Positions 24,927-35,086 of a stretch of DNA of 64,000 bases are shown here, one piece after another; position 1 is the stretch's first letter, and the number at the start of each line of letters is the position of its first letter. The notes under the pieces are model-generated. The model was not told the DNA's origin. It made no database searches and saw nothing but the letters and a program-made list of their open reading frames with translations. The translations under genes were made by a program, and so were the position numbers. The stretch is from Arachis hypogaea. Lineage: Eukaryota > Streptophyta > Magnoliopsida > Fabales > Fabaceae. The stretch is from the NCBI RefSeq assembly GCF_003086295.3, contig NC_092051.1, forward strand, positions 25,105,940 to 25,169,939. Direction: 5' to 3'.

Positions 24927-24932
24927 CCACGT
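24927..24932 (+). promoter_or_regulatory. ACGT-core element upstream of Lhca2
   Basis: CCACGT, an ACGT-containing motif of the type bound by bZIP factors in light-regulated promoters, about 130 bp before the start codon. Suggestive only. Confidence 0.3.
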
Positions 24933-25011
24933 ATACCTATCCCATGAGAATGAGATTCTTACTGCCACATGGCAACTCGCTATCTCACAGATTGGCCCTC
25001 CTATCTTTTGA

Positions 25012-25017
25012 GATAAG
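25012..25017 (+). promoter_or_regulatory. I-box (GATAAG) upstream of Lhca2
   Basis: GATAAG, the I-box core common in light-regulated plant promoters, lies about 41 bp before the start codon. It may be in the 5' leader, since no clear TATA box was seen. Function inferred. Confidence 0.35.
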
Positions 25018-25057
25018 AGGCTCCCTCCAGATTCCACATTGCATACACACTCCAATC

Positions 25058-25937
25058 ATGGCTTCCGCTTATGCTTCCTCTGCCATTGCAGCTGTTGGCA
25101 TCTCTAGTCCAAACACAAAAGCTTCATTCCTAAGTGGGAGGAAGTTGAAGAGGGCGGCTAAGCAGGCAGCAGGCGTTAGAGGAGTATCGAGCACAAGAGT
25201 ATGTGCAGCAGCGGCTGACCCTGAGAGACCCCTGTGGTTCCCGGGAAGCACGCCTCCTCCATGGCTTGATGGCACCCTTCCTGGAGACTTTGGGTTTGAT
25301 CCACTTGGTCTGGGGTCTGATCCTGAGAGCCTGAGATGGAATGTGCAGGCAGAGCTGGTGCACTGCAGGTGGGCAATGCTGGGTGCTGCGGGCATCTTCA
25401 TTCCTGAATTCCTAACAAAGATTGGCGTGCTCAACACGCCATCGTGGTACACAGCTGGAGAACAGGAGTACTTCACGGACACAACCACGCTCTTCATAGT
25501 TGAGCTCATCTTCATTGGATGGGCAGAGGGAAGGAGGTGGGCTGACATCATCAAGCCAGGCTGTGTCAATACCGACCCCATTTTCCCAAACAACAAGCTC
25601 ACTGGCACCGATGTTGGTTACCCCGGTGGCCTCTGGTTTGACCCTCTCGGATGGGGCACTGGCTCTCCTGAAAAGATCAAGGAATTGAGAACTAAGGAGA
25701 TCAAGAATGGCAGGCTCGCCATGTTGGCTGTCATGGGTGCTTGGTTCCAGCACATCTACACCGGCACTGGTCCCATTGACAACCTCTTTGCCCACCTTGC
25801 TGATCCCGGCCATGCTACCATTTTTGCTGTAAGTCCTCACAACCCACCTACTACATATATGCTCACCATTTTAATCTTTCTTTTTCTAAGCTGATTGTAT
25901 CATCTCTCATCAACTACAGGCTTTCACCCCCAAGTGA
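25058..25937 (+). CDS. LHCA2: photosystem I light-harvesting chlorophyll a/b protein Lhca2 (type II)
   Basis: Nuclear-encoded antenna protein of photosystem I in the thylakoid membrane, where it binds chlorophylls and carotenoids and passes excitation to the core. Exons are 25058-25828 and 25920-25937, split by a 91-bp intron (GCT|GTAAGT, CTACAG|GCT). The product has 262 residues. Residues 1 to ~50 form a Ser/Ala/Arg/Lys-rich plastid transit peptide, and the mature protein starts near [11 protein letters not shown]. Helix B has [12 protein letters not shown] with His102 as the expected chlorophyll ligand; Asn there marks the red-shifted Lhca3/Lhca4. The last helix has [14 protein letters not shown]. 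The last exon codes only AFTPK and the stop, so a reading without splicing gives a wrong C-terminus. An upstream in-frame ATG at 24896 lies in the promoter/leader and is rejected. Confidence 0.97.
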
Positions 25938-26979
25938 TGACAACACTGGCAAGTAAGAAGTAGAAGTAAGAACAACTATGGATCGGATGAGATTGCAATC
26001 CTGGGGGAAACATTGCTGCATTTGTTTAACCCAAGTGATTAGGAAGGAGGGTCTGTCATCTATGCATGTGAGTTGAAAGAAATTGTAACATGGTTACTAC
26101 TTCTATATCATGCACAGAATGCATGATAATTCGATGTACAAACACCTATCTAATAAATCTATAGATGCCATGAATGTAAGTTCAGGTAACTAGCATAGAG
26201 GTGGGGATCTCGCGTCCTTGTTAACCTGCTGAATCTTTACTTGACATTTTGCCGATGCTCTGAAATAACGAAAAGCAGACTCCACTACAAAAAGTCTAAT
26301 GAAAGAACACAAATTTACCTATCCAACGTGTTTTTGGGTTAATCAAAGGCCTATAGATGCTCTTATCAAGACTCAGTAAAGTGAACCAACATTCATTGTC
26401 ACTTGAAGTAATCGTTGACTTGCTTAATAATATCCTTGTACCACTACCATCGCTATACACAAATAATACAACTAACACTACTTACTATCCCTGCTACAAA
26501 TTATATAATTGATTTATGTGAAGCTAAGCCATAGTTTAATTTCACCAAGCATTGGTATAAAATGATGCTCCTCTTCTGCTGTGTGCCTAGCTTGCCAATC
26601 AAGCTTGATGAATTTTGAGCTGTGAATATGAGATAGCATAAATGACCATGCACTTAGAAATCTACATTCGCTTCCTATTAGATCACTCCATCAAAAACTT
26701 GTAAAAACAAACAAAACTTCTCTTCATGATGATTGATGATTCCATCTGCAAAAGCAATTTTAAACAATAGTGTTCTACATGTGGTTACATAGTTGCAATT
26801 GCATAGCATACACGGTTGCAGCAAGATCATGAACTTTCTTTCGTTTATTCTTTTCCAAGTGATCCTGTATTGCTACATCTAATTATAGGACTTGATCACA
26901 TAAATATGAATAACAGAGGTTACACTGATGAAAATATACGTATAATAGTTGCCCGTGAGGCCCTCCAAAGTAGAGGTTT
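25938..26979. other. intergenic region between convergent Lhca2 and PAP29 genes
   Basis: 3' flanks of two convergent genes. A poly(A) signal AATAAA for Lhca2 lies at 26152-26157. The rest contains no recognised gene. Confidence 0.6.
26152..26157 (+). terminator. putative poly(A) signal of Lhca2
   Basis: AATAAA about 215 bp after the stop codon, in an AT-rich stretch. Confidence 0.4.
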
Positions 26980-28960
26980 TTAAGAGCCACCATCATGCTT
27001 CTTCCTGCGGTTCCCTGTTACAACAGAAACCAGAATAAACAATTGAATCAAAGGAGACAGAATAAAAACAGAAAAATTTATCAAGAAGCTATAATCTTAA
27101 GAAGTTGCAAATAACAATTTCTTCAATAGCACTATCATGGAATAATAAACGCTTCTTGTTTCAAACATAATTGGGAAAAGAAATTATCATTTGTTCATGC
27201 AACTCAGAGAATATGATAAACAAGCTCATACTATATACTTTTAGGTTCCGTGTATGTTCATCGAGAAAAAGTAGGGTGAAAAAAGAATGCTAATTAATGT
27301 TCAACGTAGTAATGTTCATGAGAAACTCATCAATTTTGATTTCAACTATACTTGTTATACATATCCATCTTCTAATTAGCAACAATGCCTAGACTAACGA
27401 GTAACGGAAATTTGAAATAACTCGTGCTTATTATTGCTTTAAACAGCATAAGTAAGTAAAGAAGCAGAAACCATCATATAATGGACATAATTGTAATAAA
27501 AGAAATCGAGTTAATCTGCACATTATTTATATCCTAGACTCAGTAACCAAGTTCAGCTTATAGCTTTCAAATCCCGTCAAACAAATTGTCATCTTTTTTC
27601 CTATTGTATAATTTTTCTAAACTCAGATATGCAGAGAAACAATTACAGAGCACATTTTCTTCATATCCTGAGTCTGTGCCGACAGGTTCCAACCTTTTAA
27701 GAGTATAGCACAAGTTTAAGAACACGGAATAGAGTAAGAGAATTGTTAATCTCACCAGAAAAACTGTTGCTCCATAAGACCTGACCATCAATTTTTGTAA
27801 GATGTCGATCATCGAGGCGTTTCCATGTTTTAATAGACTTGACATCTTGCCAAGCACCATTCTCTGTTTTCTCCAAGTTAGCAACCACTACTCTTGCTCT
27901 CCTTGACCAACCAGCTTTCCCGTAAGCATGATATCCGAATCCCCCGGCATAACAAAGGTGTATACCAGTTAACTGGCCACAGAAGTCATTCACGTGATCG
28001 TGGCCAGTGAAAACAGCCTTCACGTCTCCTGCTTCAACCAGTGTTGTGAAGAAGCCAGAATTGACAGAAGCAGAGCTAATCGGTTCTTGCTTCACACCTG
28101 TAAAGTTTGATGAGTCAAAGCTACCATATTCAGGCAATGGGATGTGAAAGTATGCAAGACCAGGAGCAGACTGTTTCTGAGGCAGTGGTGCCTTCTTGTA
28201 TTCTTTCTGCAGAGCAAGCAAAGAGTAAATAAAAACCGTTATTGAAACGAGAAACAGATGAAACTGTTCACTGGATCTTTAATTTTCAATGTACCTGAAG
28301 CTTTTCAGATGTTCTTTGGAACCAAAGCTGCTGCGAGGGTTTGATCCAACCATAGCCAGGAATGAAAGGAACCTTTGAGTAATCTCCACTATCAAGAAAG
28401 TACAAATTGAGCACCGACTTATTTCCAAAAGCAGAGCCTTGAACGCCTCCAACTTGTAGGTTATAGTTGCCGAAACCGTCAATAAGGTGTACTTGCGGAG
28501 GATTGACTTGAGATAAAGTGTTTTTCATGGAAACAATGTATTTCATGACTCCCTCCCTGGAAAGGGATCCTTCCTGATCGTGGTTGCCGAGAATAGCGAC
28601 CCAGGGAATGTTGGAAGCAATTGCAGGAGCAAATGCGGCATCCATTGATTTAGCCGAATCGGAGGAATCAAATCCAAAGATATTATCCCCAGTGAAGACA
28701 ATAAGGTCGGGTTTCTCAGCCAGAATCATCCTTTGAATGAAGGAAGTGGTGTTGAGGTCAGTGCAGGAACGATATTGAGAAGGCAAGACGTCGAGGCAGC
28801 GGGTTTTCTTGCCGTCGGCGAAGTGCATATCTGCAACCTGTAAAATCTTGAACTCTCCATTTTTCCCAAACCGAAGCTTCTTGTCAGCTCCCTCTGCCTC
28901 CTTCGGTGTGCAGATGCAAAGCCAACACAGTATGGCCAACGCAGCAGCAGTGTAATTCAT
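26980..28960 (-). CDS. PAP29-like purple acid phosphatase family metallophosphoesterase
   Basis: Secreted or vacuolar metallophosphoesterase of the small PAP28/PAP29 group. Exons on minus are 28960-28295, 28206-27756 and 27014-26980, with GT-AG borders and continuous frame, giving 383 residues. Residues 1-24 look like a signal peptide. The metal-binding motifs are all present: DMH at 44-46, GDN at 91-93, GNHD at 125-128, His243 in FHIPLPEY and GHDH at 290-293. The GD-x-x-Y tyrosine that gives purple acid phosphatases their colour is replaced (GDNIFG), which is why relatives are labelled 'probable inactive'. The sequence alone does not prove loss of activity. The last exon is only 35 nt (NRRKKHDGGS and stop) after a 741-bp intron, so it is the least certain part. 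The gene is convergent with Lhca2, and a MULE lies 320 bp upstream. Confidence 0.92.
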
Positions 28961-29271
28961 CGCTGATTCAACGGTGATTTGGGTGCTGCTACTAAACTAT
29001 ACTTGAGTTGAGTCGGTTCACGGGTTGCTGATTTCCATCAAACTCATGTTGACTCCACTGTTGCCTCCGTGGATATGGATCCACACAATGTGAACCGTCA
29101 CCCAAAAACAAATAACAAATAAAGAAAAAATTTGCTGATTGGCAAAGGATATTCCTAAGGCTACATGATTGAGCTCACATCACATTCATTGACCACTACT
29201 TCACCCTTTGTCCACGTTCATCTTATCTATTCATCTATATATTATATTTGTAGAAAAAAATATATGTGTCA
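28961..29271 (-). promoter_or_regulatory. PAP29-like upstream region, cut at the MULE insertion
   Basis: Only about 310 bp separate the start codon from the MULE target duplication at 29272. I see no clear TATA box. The promoter is either very short or extends into or beyond the element. Confidence 0.3.
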
Positions 29272-29280
29272 TATTTTTTT

Positions 29281-30940
29281 GGGTAATTTACCCAAATAAA
29301 TAAAGTAGATGAAATCTTTACTCAAATACACAAAACAGAAACATGTTACGTGCATGTGCGTGGCTGCCTAAGATGGATTATGATTGTTTTGTGTTGTGTA
29401 TAAACCGTGGCAAGTAGCCACGGATTACGAAGGGAAGAAGGAAGCCATAAATCTTAGCAGGTTTCCACGGTTTATGAAGATGGCTAGATGGTGATAAAAC
29501 GTTGTGGGAGGGAGAGGGAGAGGAGACTCATATACTGATCAGTAGTCAGTACTATCCATTAGAAGAGTTTTAGAATTTGGGTGAAAAAAAAGAAAAAAAA
29601 AAAAGACAGAATCTCAATCATATGATGAGTGAGTGGGCTCCTATTAAATTTTGTTTGCTTAATATAGTGTGAAAGAACATAATTCTGATTGAAGTTTATT
29701 TGCATTAGCAGTTAGCACCATTAGCATGCTATATGCATGAGTTGAACTACACTTTCTTTACATACATAGAATAGAAGCCTTGAGGAATGGAATTTTTTTT
29801 TATAAAGTTTAAATACCAATGGCGTATTTATTGTCAATGGGGACATGATTTGATTTTGGATTGGGATGAGTATTCTGCTTAATATAAACTCGTGTATAAA
29901 ATAAAAATAGTAACTAAATAATGAATCTTTAAAGGATTCTTGATTTAAAACTTTATTACTTAAATATGAAATATATTGTATATCAACTTCATATTTACAG
30001 AAGTTTAAAATCATATGTTTTCTTCTCTAGTGATTTTTCAGAAGCATTTTAATTCGTAAAATATTAAGATAAAAGAGACTTTTGAAGACTAAGGAATCCT
30101 TTAAATGTGATCCTTTATTTAGTTTTTTATTATAATAATTTAAAAAAAATTGAAATAAACACATTTAAATAGATTTAGTGTCTTTTTAAAATTAAATACA
30201 TATTCAAAATACAAACTAAATAAAACTGAAATTTAAAATTTAAAATTTCTGTTTTAGTTCTAGCATTTTTTAATTATTAAAAGATTATCATTTAAATATA
30301 CATCCAAAAATTATATTCAGTAAAATTAAAAATTTTAATTTTAAAATCCAAAAAATAAATCTTAAGGGTTTTAATTATTAACCCACACATCTAAAACCCT
30401 ACAAGAGATCATATTTTGAACTAATATGTTAGATATATTTTTATTGAATAAGATCTAAAAAACTTAGTTTAATTATTCATTTTAATCATTTTAAAACCAT
30501 TAATAAAAAAATAAGAAATATTAGATACGTTTTTATCGAATAAGATATAAAAAAAATTAATTTTTTTTCTTTTTTTCCAATCAAATTCTGAAACTCTTCT
30601 AATGGATAGTACTGACTACTGATCAGTATATCAGTCCCTCTCCCTCTCCCTCCCACAACGTTTTATCACCATCTAGTCATCTTCATAAACCGTGGGAGCC
30701 TGCCACCGTTTATGGCTTCCTTCTTCTCTTCGTAATCCGTGGCTACTTGCCACGGCTTACACACAACACAAAACAATCATAATCCGTCTTAGGCAGCCAC
30801 GGTTTATGTAGAAATTAGAAACCGTGGTTGCTTCCCACGGATTACATAGAAATAGAAAATTGCACATGCATGTAACATGTTTATATTTTGTATATTTGAG
30901 TAAAGATTTCATCTACTTTATTTATTTGGGTAAATTGCCC
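29281..30940. mobile_element. foldback Mutator-like element (MULE), non-autonomous, 1660 bp
   Basis: Perfect 9-bp target duplication TATTTTTTT at 29272-29280 and 30941-30949. Terminal inverted repeats start GGGTAATTTACCCAAATAAA on the left and GGGCAATTTACCCAAATAAA on the inverted right. The arms run about 300 bp on the left and 350 bp on the right; the left arm lacks ~58 bp present in the right. Arms carry modules of the type AACCGTGGC...CCACGGATTA. The ~1 kb interior is AT-rich with no transposase. A 9-bp duplication with long inverted repeats is diagnostic for the Mutator superfamily. Confidence 0.9.
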
Positions 30941-31090
30941 TATTTTTTTATATATAAATTATACATTTTTATAATATTTTTAAGTGATATCCTTCTATGA
31001 AAATAAATTAAATATTTTTCTAGTAAAAGTATGTTTTCTTTTTTAATGGCTTGTTAAATGAAATTAATTACCATACTCTTTAGTAATAAC

Positions 31091-31432
31091 TGAGGTTAAT
31101 TATATTAGTTAATTGTAATAATGGAATACAAGTCTCATATTGTTTAAGATAGTGAATTTTGTGTTATAAATTAGTCCCACATCGTCCAAGTTATAAAGGC
31201 TTTTCCTTCTTCTACTAGTATAAATAATTCATGTACCTTTTATTTATGAAATAGAAGTTGAAGTAGATTTTTGAATATGAAATAAGCTGTGTGCTTATTT
31301 TCCTCTAGGCTCTTTGAGAGTAAGAGGTGCATCCTTGGCTTGGCCGACCAAGGTGGGTTTATGGCTATTTTCACCATAGTGGGGTTGTAAATCTCGCCAA
31401 GATTGGTGGCCCAAGCGGACGTCCCGACGTCA
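31091..31432 (+). repeat. gypsy LTR 1 (full, 342 bp)
   Basis: Starts TGAGGTTAATTATATTAG right after ATAAC and ends GACGTCA just before the primer binding site. It carries one copy of the CCATAGTGGGGTTG...CGCCAAGATTGGTG block. Confidence 0.82.
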
Positions 31433-31435
31433 GTT

Positions 31436-31447
31436 TGGTATCAGTGC
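31436..31447 (+). other. primer binding site (initiator tRNA-Met type)
   Basis: TGGTATCAGTGC lies 4 nt after LTR 1. It matches the usual tRNA-Met site TGGTATCAGAGC with one mismatch. The later leaders at 33018-33029 and 34460-34471 have the perfect form. Confidence 0.75.
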
Positions 31448-31715
31448 AAGGTTGGTCCTCGACTTGCTCCAGTAAAATTTTATTTGGTTCGTGGGTACGG
31501 TCTTTAATGCGGTTCTCTTGCTGTTGGTACGAGCCGCCGTCAGTACGGATTGTTTACTGCGAAGTTTCGGGTAATATTGTTCTTTTCTCTTCTTTTGGTG
31601 TCTTTTCTGTTGGTGATTATCATTCATTCCCATAATCATTGGTGCATTCCCATCATCATTGTGCATCATCATAACATCGATACCAAGCATCAACCTCATT
31701 GCATAGTAGTAAAAG

Positions 31716-32790
31716 ATGGCTCCAAAGCGTAGAACTACTCAAGAGATTGAAATGGAGGAGTTACGCCGTCAAGTTAAGGAGTTGCAAGAGCAACTTGCAA
31801 AACATGAAGCTGCTCAAAATAATCATGGTAGGAAGAGTGATGACAGTTCTTCTAGTGAAGAAGATAATACAAATCCATTTTATTATTCTTCTTCATCTGA
31901 AGATTTTTCCACACAAAGAGCACGACACAACATGACTCACAAAGTTAAAGACTTAGGAATCAAAATTGATGTTCCTGAGTTTGAAGGGAGACTCTAACCA
32001 GATAATTTCATCGACTGGCTTTGCACAGTGGAAAGAGTATTTGAGTTAAAAGACATTCCAGATGACAAACGCGTGAAGCTTGTAGCAATCAAGTTGAAGA
32101 AGCATGTGTCAGTTTGGTGGGAAAATCTCAAGCGTCAGCGAGAAAGAGAAGGAAGAAGAAAGATCAAGACATGGGATAAAATGCGCCGTGAGCTCAAGCG
32201 CAAGTTCCTTCCTGAACATTACAGGCAAGACACCTTCATCAAATTTCATAATATGAGGCAAAAGTCGTTATCTGTGGAAGAAAATACAATGGACTTCGAA
32301 GAGCTGCTTATGAAGTGTGACATTCAAGAGCCTGAAGAACAAACAATTACTCGTTATCTTGGAGGACTGAACACAGAAATTTCTGATCTCGTTCAGCTGC
32401 AACCATATTGGACCTTGGATGATGTCATTAGGCTGTCATTAAAGATTGAAAAGCAAAGAACACAAAGGAATAACACTCAGTCGTCGAAGAACAAAGAAGT
32501 CATCCTTGATGTTCAACAAGAAGTGAAGACAGGATTTTTTAAAGGCAACAAGGAGCGTGGATCATCAGGTAGGAAATGCTTCAAATGTTAAGGTTTTGGG
32601 CATATTGCTGCTGATTGTCCAAACCAAAGGGTTATCACTCTTGTTGAGGAAGAGGTTAATGAAGAACCAATTTAGGAGCAAGAGGAGAAAGGTGAGGTTG
32701 ACTATGCTATTGAAGAAGTTCCACCCGATTGTGGAGAAATTTTAGTAGTTTGTCGAAACTTGAATACTGCAAGGGTAATAAAAGACGAGA
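31716..32790 (+). pseudogene. gypsy Gag, copy 1 (most complete)
   Basis: Capsid-like protein of a Ty3/gypsy retrotransposon. One frame starts ATGGCTCCAAAGCG and has a coiled-coil-like N-terminus, an acidic Ser-rich stretch, then the retrotransposon Gag domain (VWWENL near 32115, TWDKMRRELKRKFLP near 32167) and a CCHC zinc knuckle (CFKC...GHIAADC near 32578). In-frame stops are TAA 31995-31997, TAA 32589-32591 and TAG 32673-32675. The downstream copies carry CAA or GAA at the second and CAG (copy 2) at the third. Right after the knuckle region, where protease would begin, the sequence jumps into a half LTR at GTTGAAG. Confidence 0.87.
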
Positions 32791-33014
32791 GTTGAAGTTT
32801 ATTTGAATATAAAATAAGCTGTGTGCTTATTTTCCTCTAGACTCTTTGAGAGTAAGAGGTACATCCTTGGTTTGGCCAACCAAGGTGGGTTTATGGCTAT
32901 TTTCACCATAGTGGGGTTGCTAACCTCGCCAAGATTAGTGAATCTAAACTATGTCCCCATAGTGGGGTTGTTAACCTCGCCAAGATTGGTGACCCAAGCA
33001 ACGTCCCGGCATCA
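32791..33014 (+). repeat. gypsy half-LTR 2 (3' part)
   Basis: Matches the 3' part of LTR 1 from GTTGAAG on (TAAGCTGTGTGCTTATTTTCC) and ends CGGCATCA. It carries two copies of the CCATAGTGGGGTTG block instead of one. Confidence 0.8.
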
Positions 33015-33326
33015 GTTTGGTATCAGAGCAAGGTCGGTCCTCGTGGCCTTCACCTTGCTTTAGTAGAATTTTTTTTCTTTGTGGTGCAGGTTTTTGGCGT
33101 GGATTCGCCAATGGAATCTTTTTGGTGTCGATTCATCAACGCGATCGTCTGCTGCCACGGATCTTGTAAAATTTTATCTGATTTGTGAGTGTGGGTCTTT
33201 GGTGTGGATTCATCAAGGAGATCTTTTGGTGTGGATTTATCAAGGAGATCATCTGCTATCACAAGTCTTTTCACGCAAGAGTTCTTTCAACCCAGGGAGA
33301 ATGACGCAGGAGCAAGTAGAGTTAGT
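33015..33326 (+). repeat. leader segment with primer binding site and ~26-bp repeats
   Basis: Begins with a perfect primer binding site (TGGTATCAGAGC, 33018-33029). It contains repeats of TTTGGTGTGGATTCATCAAG type near 33120-33250. The equivalent segment at 34457-34742 has one repeat unit fewer. Confidence 0.7.
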
Positions 33327-33716
33327 AGGTTAATTATATTAGTTAATTGTAATAAGGGAATACAAGTCCCATATTGTTTAGGATAGTGAATTTTGTGTTA
33401 TGAATTAGTCCCACATCGTCCAAGTTATGAAGGCTTTTCTTTCTTCCACTAGTATAAATAATTCATGTACCTTTGATTTATGAAATAGAAGTTGAAGTAG
33501 ATTTTTGAATATGAAATAAGTTGTGTGCTTATTTTCCTCTAGGCTCTTTGAGAGTAAGAGGTGCATCCTTGGCTTGGCCGACCAAGGTGGGTTTATGGCT
33601 ATTTTCACCATAGTGGGGTTGCTAACCTCGCCAAGATTGGTGAATCTAAACTATGTCCCATAGTGGGGTTGTTAACCTCGCCAAGATTGGTGGCCCAAGC
33701 GGACGTCCTGGCGTCA
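33327..33716 (+). repeat. gypsy LTR 3 (full)
   Basis: Matches LTR 1 from AGGTTAATTATATTAG to GGCGTCA but has the duplicated CCATAGTGGGGTTG block. The first TG is lost or altered at the junction with the leader. Confidence 0.78.
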
Positions 33717-33720
33717 GTTT

Positions 33721-34232
33721 AGAATATACAATGGACTTCGAAGAGCTGCTTATGAAGTGTGACATTCAAGAGCCTGAAGAACAAACAATTGCTCGTTATC
33801 TTGGAGGACTGAACACAGAAATTTCTGATGTCGTTTAGCTGCAACCATATTGGACCTTGGATGATGTCATTAGGCTGTCATTAAAGATTGAAAAGCAAAG
33901 AACACAAAGGAATAACACTCAGTCGTCGAAGAACAAAGAAGTCATCCTTGATGTTCAACAAGAAGTGAAGACAGGATTTTTTAAAGGCAACAAGGAACGT
34001 GGATCATCAGGTAGGAAATGCTTCAAATGTGAAGGTTTTGGGCATATTGCTACTGATTGTCCAAACCAAAGGGTTATCACTCTTGTCGAGAAAGAGGTTA
34101 ATGAAGAACCAATTCAGGAGCAAGAGGAGAAAGGTGAGGTTGACTATGCTATTGAAGAAGTTCCACCCGATTGTGGAGAAACTTTAGTAGTTTGTTGAAA
34201 CTTGAATACTGCAAGGGTAATAGAAGACGAAA
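33721..34232 (+). pseudogene. gypsy Gag, copy 2 (N-terminally truncated)
   Basis: Joins LTR 3 directly to the middle of gag at GTTTAGAATATACAATGG, so leader and N-terminal half are missing. A TAG at 33836-33838 replaces the CAG of copies 1 and 3. From 33857 the frame is open through the zinc knuckle (CFKCEGFGHIATDC) to the same end point as copy 1. Confidence 0.83.
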
Positions 34233-34456
34233 GTTGAAGTTTATTTGAATATAAAATAAGCTGTGTGCTTATTTTCCTCTAGGCTCTTTGAGAGTAAGAG
34301 GTACATCATTGGTTTGGCCAACCAAGGTGTGTTTATGGCTATTTTTACCATAGTGGGGTTGCTAACCTCGCCAAGATTGGTGAATCCAAACTATGTCCCC
34401 ATAGTGGGGTTGTTAACCTCGCCAAGATTGGTGACCCAAGCGACGTCCCGGTGTCA
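34233..34456 (+). repeat. gypsy half-LTR 4 (3' part)
   Basis: Same junction (GTTGAAG) and same double block as half-LTR 2; ends GGTGTCA before a perfect primer binding site at 34460-34471. Confidence 0.78.
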
Positions 34457-34742
34457 TTTTGGTATCAGAGCAAGGTCAGTCCTCGTGGTCTTCACCTTGC
34501 TTTAGTAGAATTTTTTTTTATTTGTGGCGCAGGTTTTTGGCGTGGATTCGCCAATGGAATCTTTTTGGTGTGGATTCATCAATGCGATCGTCTGCTGCCA
34601 CGGATCTTGTAAAATTGTATCTGATTTGTGAGTGTGGGTCTTTGGTGTGGATTCATCAAGGAGATCATCTGCTATCACAAGTCTTTTCACGCAAGAGTTC
34701 TTTCAACCCAGGGAGAATGACGCAGGAGCAAGTAGAGTTAGT

Positions 34743-35082
34743 AGGTTAATTATATTAGTTAATTGTAATAAGGGAATACAAGTCCCATATTGTTTAGGAT
34801 AGTGAATTTTGTGTCATGAATTAGTCCCACATCGTCCAAGTTATGAAGGCTTTTCTTTCTTCCACTAGTATAAATAATTCATGTACCTTTTATTTATGAA
34901 ATAGAAGTTGAAGTAGATTTTTTAATATGAAATAAGCTGTGTGCTTATTTTCCTCTAGGCTCTTTGAGAATAAGAGGTGCATCCTTGGCTTGGCCGACCA
35001 AGGTGGGTTTATGGCTATTTTCACCATAGTGGGGTTGTTAACCTCGCCAAGATTGGTGGCCCAATCGGACGTCCCGGCGTCA
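34743..35082 (+). repeat. gypsy LTR 5 (full)
   Basis: Matches LTR 1 closely with a single CCATAGTGGGGTTG block, ending GGCGTCA. It differs from LTR 3 in block number. Confidence 0.78.
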
Positions 35083-35086
35083 GTTT

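Noticed and set aside
24896..25057. Upstream ATG extending Lhca2 by 54 residues
   Set aside because: The extension would bury the plastid transit peptide, which normally starts MAS-; the segment also contains promoter-like motifs.
25069..25608. Minus-strand frame of 179 codons inside Lhca2
   Set aside because: Antisense shadow of a highly conserved, strongly biased gene; no known family.
29395..29580. MULE arm as a microRNA precursor
   Set aside because: The hairpin is hundreds of bases long and bounded by transposon ends and a 9-bp duplication; small RNAs may form, but a microRNA gene call is not supported.
32557..32745. 62-codon frames starting MDHQV in each gag copy
   Set aside because: Alternative-frame readings of the zinc-knuckle end of gag, conserved only because the DNA is duplicated.
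33079..33386. Overlapping plus-strand frames in the gypsy leader
   Set aside because: They are produced by the ~26-bp leader repeats (FGVDSS-type residues) and recur in the duplicated leader; no Gag or Pol similarity.
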